This document shows positions 43,950 to 48,967 of a stretch of DNA of 48,967 nt, one piece after another (position 1 is the first letter of the stretch; every line of letters begins with the position of its first letter). The stretch spans positions 1 to 48,967 of IMG/VR virus record IMGVR_UViG_3300025086_000046, one strand, 5' to 3'. Under the pieces are notes generated by a model that had not been told where the DNA came from, made no database searches, and saw only the letters and a list, made by a program, of their open reading frames with translations. The position numbers were made by a program, and so were the translations under genes. This stretch comes from a virus.

Positions 43950-46208
43950 ACCCTCAAGTGCAGTAACACGAGACAGTAAGTCAGCGTTCTGTGTTTCAAG
44001 AGTTTCAATCCTTGCCATAGCTTCTTGAAGTGCGACTAACGCCTTCATAGTAAGAATCGAGGACTTAACTCCTTTGGTTTTTGTGCCCAAATCATTTCCA
44101 TCGATGTCTCTATCAACAGTTTCATATACAAGACCAGGACTTGTAAGTTCTAACTCTTGAGCGACTACACCCAGTTGTGTATTTGTTTCATGTCCTGTCT
44201 CTGATTTAAAGTTATACTTACGGAATCTGACAGACTTAAAGTCACTCCATTGTGATCCCGCATCAACAATATTCTCCTTCAATTTGATATCAGAGATTTG
44301 ACCATAGGAGTTGTTGGTATTTTGAATATTACCATTAGCGAAGATGAAAATGCTATCAGTTCCTGATCCAGGAGTTCCTACTGTTGCTGAGTGTAATCCT
44401 CTAAAAACTGCTGCACTAGTTCCACTTGATGCTACACTACTATAGATAGTATCAACATTAGTGTTAGGAACAAGTAGGAATGCACCACCTGATGAAAATC
44501 GGGCCCGCTGTTGGGCATCAGTGGCGAGTACAAGATCTTGTGAAGCGTGTCTGTATTGAATATATCCGTCGTATTCATCAGTTCCAGAAGTTGCATCACT
44601 AAATGCAATCGTGCCATTGCTTGTTGTTCCTGTTCGAATCGTAATGCCAGCGTTTCCAGAGCTGGCAACAGTAAATGTTTCAGCACCTGCATAACCTTCA
44701 GTCGTCGTGCCAATCAACACTCGGCCAGAGTTGTCGATTCGCATGCGCTCGCTGGGAACACCAAAAACAAGCACATCCTCTGAATGGGTGAAACTTATAT
44801 ATCCAGCAGTATTATTGCCAGCGTCAGCAAATCTAATTTGGGAAGAAGTTTGTGCACCAATAGTTATACCTTGTTCGCCTGTACTTGTACTACCAACAAC
44901 CAGATTGTCAGCACCACCGTCAGCGTAGTTAGAAGTAGTTCCTAACAACACTCGGCCAGAGCTGTCGATTCGCATGCGCTCACTGCCATTAGTTCGCGTC
45001 AACAAATGATCGCCAGCGTGGTCATATGTAAAGCCGCCAACGTATGGAGCAGTGCTGCTAGTGCCGTCTGCAAAATATAAATTAGTTCTCTTGTCTGACC
45101 CAGTTGATGCAACAGTTATTCCAGTGTGGCTTGAACTAGCGACTACAAGATTGCTTGCTTCATTGTCATAAGTGCTAGTTGTGCCAACTAGCACCCGCCC
45201 CGAGCTGTCGATTCGTAGGCGCGCCGCAGTAGACGTTGCAAATACCAAAGAGTCTGCACTATTTTGGTACTGAATATAGCCTCGATAAAAATCAGTGCCT
45301 GTTGCACCATCTCCCATCAAAATACTACAATTTCCATCATCGGCAGAAGCGAGGGCGATTTCACCATTGCCAGATCCGTGTGATCCAACCTGTAGTGCTC
45401 TAAGTGGGCTAATGGTTCCAATGCCAATATTACCACCAGAAGTTATACGAAGTCTTTCTGCTCTACTACCACTGCCTCGTGTTCCAAAGATTAAATCAGT
45501 TGCACCATCATTTGCTTCTGTGGCAGTGATTGCTGCTTCACCATTAGAACCAATAAGGAATTGCATCCCCACAGTCTTACTATCTGTGAAGTTATTGAGT
45601 TTTAATACGTGATAGTCCTGATCAAAATCAGTTCCACTATATGCTGTGCTATTTGCCTGAGATATTTGAAGTGCTCTACCTGGATTAGTCGTCCCGATAC
45701 CAACTGAACCAGCAGAAGTTATACGAAGTTTTTCCGTAGTTCCACCACTACCACCTCGTGTTCTAAAGATAAATCCACAAGTATTACTACCACCAGATGC
45801 ATGAGTTGCAGTGAGTTGAACATTACCAGTAGCATTAATACCCAATTCAAGTATTTCTGAAGTGGCGTCTGCACCATTTAATTGTATAATATTTCCTGAG
45901 TCTGCTCCAGGTGTTAAAATTAATTTGCCATTTGAATCTATACGAAGTCTTTCACTACCACCTGTCAAGAAACTTAGAGTATTGGATGCAGCACTATCTA
46001 CGGTAGCGCCAGTTCCTACTTGAACACCTTTATCTGTAACTTCAATACCATTTCTCGCAGTAATCAGACCTACCGAATCTACGTTCGTTACATCTTCATA
46101 GGTCAGAGTACCACCAACCGAAACAGTACTAGAAAAAGACGCTGCTACACCAACTAAGGTTCCAGTCGTAAGACCAAAACCAGCATTTGTAATCTTAGTA
46201 AATGACAT
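43947..46208 (-). CDS. Tail fibre with C-terminal S74 intramolecular chaperone (753 aa)
   Basis: A 753-residue fibre. Residues up to about 630 are tandem units with RLRIDSSGRVLVGTTS-like hinges (six or more copies). From residue about 638 comes the S74 (endosialidase-type) auto-chaperone: ISDIKLKENIVDAG with S639-D640 at the cleavage site and K643/K645 nearby, then FRKYNFKSETGHETNTQLGV, VAQELELTSPGLVYET, and a coiled-coil end (EAMARIETLETQNADLLSRV). S74 chaperones trimerise the fibre and then cut themselves off before the Ser. The ATG overlaps the stop region of the 110-residue gene. Late, virion surface. Confidence 0.87.
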   Translation of the reverse strand: MSFTKITNAGFGLTTGTLVGVAASFSSTVSVGGTLTYEDVTNVDSVGLITARNGIEVTDKGVQVGTGATVDSAASNTLSFLTGGSERLRIDSNGKLILTPGADSGNIIQLNGADATSEILELGINATGNVQLTATHASGGSNTCGFIFRTRGGSGGTTEKLRITSAGSVGIGTTNPGRALQISQANSTAYSGTDFDQDYHVLKLNNFTDSKTVGMQFLIGSNGEAAITATEANDGATDLIFGTRGSGSRAERLRITSGGNIGIGTISPLRALQVGSHGSGNGEIALASADDGNCSILMGDGATGTDFYRGYIQYQNSADSLVFATSTAARLRIDSSGRVLVGTTSTYDNEASNLVVASSSHTGITVASTGSDKRTNLYFADGTSSTAPYVGGFTYDHAGDHLLTRTNGSERMRIDSSGRVLLGTTSNYADGGADNLVVGSTSTGEQGITIGAQTSSQIRFADAGNNTAGYISFTHSEDVLVFGVPSERMRIDNSGRVLIGTTTEGYAGAETFTVASSGNAGITIRTGTTSNGTIAFSDATSGTDEYDGYIQYRHASQDLVLATDAQQRARFSSGGAFLLVPNTNVDTIYSSVASSGTSAAVFRGLHSATVGTPGSGTDSIFIFANGNIQNTNNSYGQISDIKLKENIVDAGSQWSDFKSVRFRKYNFKSETGHETNTQLGVVAQELELTSPGLVYETVDRDIDGNDLGTKTKGVKSSILTMKALVALQEAMARIETLETQNADLLSRVTALEG
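44240..46010 (-). repeat. Tandem repeats inside the S74 fibre gene
   Basis: Coding repeats with the recurring peptide RxRIDSSGRVLxGTT, spaced about 65-80 codons. Nucleotide blocks such as gtcgattcgcatgcgctc recur near 44.74 and 44.97 kb, and a variant at 45.2 kb. They are likely trimeric beta-helix units. Confidence 0.75.
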
Positions 46209-46540
46209 CAGGTAATCTCCATGATTGTAAGAGCTGCGTCAACACTAGTATTAGTGTCACTGTTTACTCTCACACAATCTCCGGATTGCAGTACAACTTT
46301 ATTACCCTGCATGAATTCCAAAGAAGAACCTTGTGGGAGAGGGGCATTCTTTAGGAGATCAATATTTTCTCCACTCGCAGAGAGTCTCGTTACACCAACA
46401 CCAACATTCACTCCCGAACCAGCTGTGTTCGCGAGAGTAATACCAATAACCACGGTGGTGGTTGAAGCAGGAACGGTATAGATACCAACTGTGGTAACTC
46501 CGATGTTTGCTTTAGTCTTTAGTTTAAAAGTGTTTGCCAT
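46208..46540 (-). CDS. Small beta-rich structural protein (110 aa)
   Basis: A 110-residue protein (MANTFKLKTKANIGVTTVGI, then YTVPASTTTVVIGITLANTA, ending DAALTIMEIT) with the look of an Ig-like or beta-sandwich capsid/tail decoration module. Proteins of this size with the start MANxFKxK are common in cyanophage structural regions. It follows the 406-residue fibre by 6 bases and abuts the S74 fibre, so the three form one operon. Function unknown. Confidence 0.78.
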   Translation of the reverse strand: MANTFKLKTKANIGVTTVGIYTVPASTTTVVIGITLANTAGSGVNVGVGVTRLSASGENIDLLKNAPLPQGSSLEFMQGNKVVLQSGDCVRVNSDTNTSVDAALTIMEIT

Positions 46541-46546
46541 TGTTTA

Positions 46547-47767
46547 TTATCCGAGAGCAATTGCAAGAGCGGTGGCATCGTTGGATGCAGTCACCAGGAC
46601 GCTGACGCCAGCGACATTAACTGCGCTAGAACTATTTATGTCGCCATGAACATCTAACACATGTTGTGGACTTGTGGAGTTGATGCCAGCGATTACGGAA
46701 CTTCCAGCCGCAACCACGGTCATCATAGTGCCACCAAGACCAACATTTAATTTGGTCGAAGTTGTGGTGATACCTGTTGAGAAGATATTACCTTCAGGTG
46801 ATAAAGTAATACCAGATCCAACCTTAACACCACTGTTAGTTGTAACAATACCAGTAATTGTTGCAGTGGTTGCTTTCAGTTGAGTGACAGTGCCAATGCC
46901 ACTTAACTCCATATTATCCACGTTCAGATTACTGATGGTAGTAATACCACTCAGTGTAGAGTTAGTGGAATTTAAATGTGTAACTGTTGTTACACCAGAT
47001 ACGAAGAAGTTTGTTGCAGTAAGGAACCCAACCGTACTAACACCAGATGTAAACGAATTGGTTGCAGTCAGGAAACCAATTGTAGCAATACCAGTAACTT
47101 GGAGGTTACGAGATACTAATTCATCAAGGTTGATGTCACCACCAACGTTCAGATTACCACCAATATAAGTGTTATTAGTGACAGTCAGAACACCAACTGT
47201 TGCAGCAGAACCGACTGCAATATCCTTCTCAAATCTTACAAACTCTGCAAACTTGGAGGAACTCGTAAAGGTAGAAATACCAGTAACTGTCAGTGCGGCA
47301 CCAACAGCTACATCTTTCTCGAACCTTACAAACTGTGCAAACTTAGAAGCACCAGTGACTGTTAATGCAGCTCCGACTGTTGCAGCTGCAGAAACGTTAA
47401 TGTCACCACTGACTGTAAGTCCTGCACCAACTGTAATATCTGTCGCGGTTAATGATTTAACCGTAGAAAATCCAGTGGTAACATTCAGGGACGAAGCATT
47501 TGCACGTCCAAGCGTTGAAAATCCTGTGACTGTTGCATCAGTCGCAGTCATTGTGGTAACACCCACAGCACCTGCTGTGACGATACCAACAAACTTACCT
47601 ACCCAACTTTCAACTTGACTGTCGGATAAGATTTTACCTCTTACATCTAAAGATGCAGTCGGGATTGTCGTCCCGATGGCAACTCTGTTATTCGCGGGAT
47701 CAACAAAAAGCGTATTAGTGTCAACTTCTAATCCGTTTTTGACAACAAAGTTCTTGTTTACTGCCAT
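46547..47767 (-). CDS. Fibre-like structural protein (406 aa)
   Basis: A 406-residue protein beginning MAVNKNFVVKNGLEVDTNTL, then NRVAIGTTIPTASLDVRGKI, typical of cyanophage fibre-region proteins. The rest is an extended run of short beta repeats (ATVGAALTVTG, FVRFEKDIAVG, TVGFLTATNFF). The block VRFEKDVAVGAALTVTGIST occurs almost twice. It ends HVLDVHGDINSSSAVNVAGV. Probably an elongated fibrous protein. A late GATAAATA promoter with a GTGAAACCC leader lies upstream. Confidence 0.8.
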   Translation of the reverse strand: MAVNKNFVVKNGLEVDTNTLFVDPANNRVAIGTTIPTASLDVRGKILSDSQVESWVGKFVGIVTAGAVGVTTMTATDATVTGFSTLGRANASSLNVTTGFSTVKSLTATDITVGAGLTVSGDINVSAAATVGAALTVTGASKFAQFVRFEKDVAVGAALTVTGISTFTSSSKFAEFVRFEKDIAVGSAATVGVLTVTNNTYIGGNLNVGGDINLDELVSRNLQVTGIATIGFLTATNSFTSGVSTVGFLTATNFFVSGVTTVTHLNSTNSTLSGITTISNLNVDNMELSGIGTVTQLKATTATITGIVTTNSGVKVGSGITLSPEGNIFSTGITTTSTKLNVGLGGTMMTVVAAGSSVIAGINSTSPQHVLDVHGDINSSSAVNVAGVSVLVTASNDATALAIALG

Positions 47768-47795
47768 CGGGTTTCACTCTCCACCCTTTTCTTTT

Positions 47796-47803
47796 TATTT
47801 ATC
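47796..47803 (-). promoter_or_regulatory. Late promoter GATAAATA for the 46547-43947 operon
   Basis: A T4-type late element 29-36 bases upstream of the ATG at 47767. The leader GGGTGGAGAGTGAAACCC is related to the duplicated leaders downstream. Confidence 0.7.
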
Positions 47804-47806
47804 AGA

Positions 47807-48967
47807 TCACAGTGTTGGATAAACTGTGATCGTTCCAGCCATTCCAGAGTGTGAAGTACACTGATAATAAAGAGTGTTTGGTGCATCATGTGGAACTTCA
47901 AATCTTGTCACTCCTTGTGAAGCACTTCCAGTGACTGTTACACCATCAGTGTATGCAGTCCCACCAGTGTTCTGATATTGAAGTTGAATCCGAAGTGGAT
48001 GTGCGCCCATGTTGTTGACAAACTCAACAATACTTCCTCTTGCAACATATAAAGTTGGATCATGTCTGGTGAATGTCATGCCACTACCAACGAATGTATA
48101 ATCATTGGATCCGTTTGCACCCAAATACCATCTCTGATTTGCAGCATTAGAGACATCACCATGATATGTAAGGATGCCAACAGCATCTGTGGTGGTTACA
48201 ATACCTGATGCAGAAATTGATGCAATACCAAGTGTAGTAACACCAACAACATTTAGTGTGCTCGTTCTTACATGTGTGGTTGATACACCAGAGATACCGG
48301 TTAGATTTGAACCATCACCAACAAAACTCGTGGCAGTAACAACACCGACTACATTTACTCCAGACTCACTGATTGTTACAGCAGAACCAACGATTGCAGT
48401 TGTTGCAGTTACTGCGGTTCCTGTCAAATTACCACTAAATGTGGTAGCTGTCAGAATACCACTAACAACTGCACCAGTATTTGCGGTGGTCAGTTTCTCA
48501 GAACCGTCGAAGTACAGCCCAACTGAACCATTTGCGGTTGCGACGATTGCATTCTCGTTTGTTGCAGTTCTGATGTTGATGTTGTTATCAGCATCGATGT
48601 TCAGAGCACCAGTGCTTGCATTTACCTGAAGATTTGCACCAGTGTTCGATGATACTGCACCAAGGAACAGTCTTGGTGATGTAGCTCCGTTATCAGTCGA
48701 AAGTCTGATCTTAGAACTACTACCGTTGACAAATTCAACTCCATTTCCAGCACCTGCACCAATCGTAAATGTAGCACCTGCACCGATAGTAGATACACCG
48801 ATAACAGTCAATGTGCTGGTTCTAACATCAGCAGTGTTACCTGTTCCCGTCAGAGCCGAACCATCACCAATGAAACTCGTGGCAGTAACAATACCTGAAT
48901 GAATACTGATACCAGATTCACTAATTGTAACCGCACCACCGACTCTAACCTCAGTGGATGTAAGAAT
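47807..48967 (-). CDS. Fibre-like protein with C-terminal cupredoxin-like domain (partial, 386 aa visible)
   Basis: The frame is open to the end of the window, so the N-terminus is missing; an internal TTG at 48811 is not a likely start. The visible N-terminal part has fibre repeats (VTATSFIGDGSALTG and VTATSFVGDGSNLTGI). The last 100 or so residues resemble a cupredoxin: FTRHDPTLYVARGSIVEFVN, then AHPLRI with a His, and YYQCTSHSGMAGTITV. The four type-1 copper ligands are thus H, C-x2-H and a Met with C-x2-H-x2-M spacing, as in amicyanin. Whether it binds copper is unknown. Late structural protein. Confidence 0.75.
   Translation of the reverse strand: MLTSTEVRVGGAVTISESGISIHSGIVTATSFIGDGSALTGTGNTADVRTSTLTVIGVSTIGAGATFTIGAGAGNGVEFVNGSSSKIRLSTDNGATSPRLFLGAVSSNTGANLQVNASTGALNIDADNNINIRTATNENAIVATANGSVGLYFDGSEKLTTANTGAVVSGILTATTFSGNLTGTAVTATTAIVGSAVTISESGVNVVGVVTATSFVGDGSNLTGISGVSTTHVRTSTLNVVGVTTLGIASISASGIVTTTDAVGILTYHGDVSNAANQRWYLGANGSNDYTFVGSGMTFTRHDPTLYVARGSIVEFVNNMGAHPLRIQLQYQNTGGTAYTDGVTVTGSASQGVTRFEVPHDAPNTLYYQCTSHSGMAGTITVYPTL

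Noticed and set aside
43947-46208. CRISPR-like array in the repeat-rich fibre gene
   Set aside because: The repeats are in-frame coding units of 65-80 codons with divergent sequence, not short identical repeats with unique spacers.

Overview
This window looks like part of the genome of a marine T4-like cyanophage (a contractile-tailed myovirus of Synechococcus or Prochlorococcus). The evidence is a baseplate and neck block in T4 gene order (25, 6, the 7 slot, 8, a DUF4815 protein, then the start of a gene-13-like neck protein), giant cyanophage-type structural proteins, T4-type late promoters (TATAAATA/CTAAATA), an array of serine/threonine-rich tail-fibre genes, and dozens of tiny conserved-looking phage genes. 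No host gene, tRNA, photosynthesis gene, CRISPR array or insertion sequence was seen. Nearly everything is read on the minus strand, so transcription runs from high to low coordinates.

Layout in the direction of transcription. (1) 48967-39601: late tail-fibre and adhesin region. It holds a partial fibre protein ending in a cupredoxin-like domain, two further fibre/structural proteins, a fibre with a self-cleaving S74 chaperone, and four more small or fibre genes, preceded by late promoters with related leaders. (2) 39600-37206: a single plus-strand small gene facing a minus-strand zinc metallopeptidase gene, then a DUF262-HNH nuclease-like gene. (3) 37127-26970: a compact early-type region with a DEAD/DEAH helicase, an RmlB-like dTDP-sugar dehydratase, a DUF4385 protein and about 30 small proteins, mostly in overlapping mini-operons. 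(4) 26826-24661: late accessory genes, including a GT-A-like glycosyltransferase and a small basic protein. (5) 24633-1: the baseplate wedge and neck block, dominated by proteins of 4033 and 2592 residues.

The most distinctive signal lies in the short gaps of region 3. I count 13 minus-strand sigma70-like promoters. In ten, the -35 box is a variant of TTGCCA/CCGCCA, lies exactly 17 bp from a TATTAT/TATATT-like -10, and in most of these sits in the loop or stem of the hairpin that follows the preceding gene's stop codon. Terminator and promoter are thus folded into the same 20-60 bp. A 31-bp stretch covering the -10 box and ribosome-binding site is identical at four places. At two sites the start codon follows the -10 by only 6 nt, suggesting leaderless mRNAs. 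Two places (near 27.7 kb and 39.4 kb) have back-to-back divergent promoters, and these give the only plus-strand transcription I can support.

Functionally, the late genes build the baseplate, neck and fibres. The early-type genes probably act on the host or on DNA (helicase, DUF262-HNH protein), with glycan-related enzymes alongside. Most small proteins have no assignable function. Family names rest on motif recognition only; no database search was possible.
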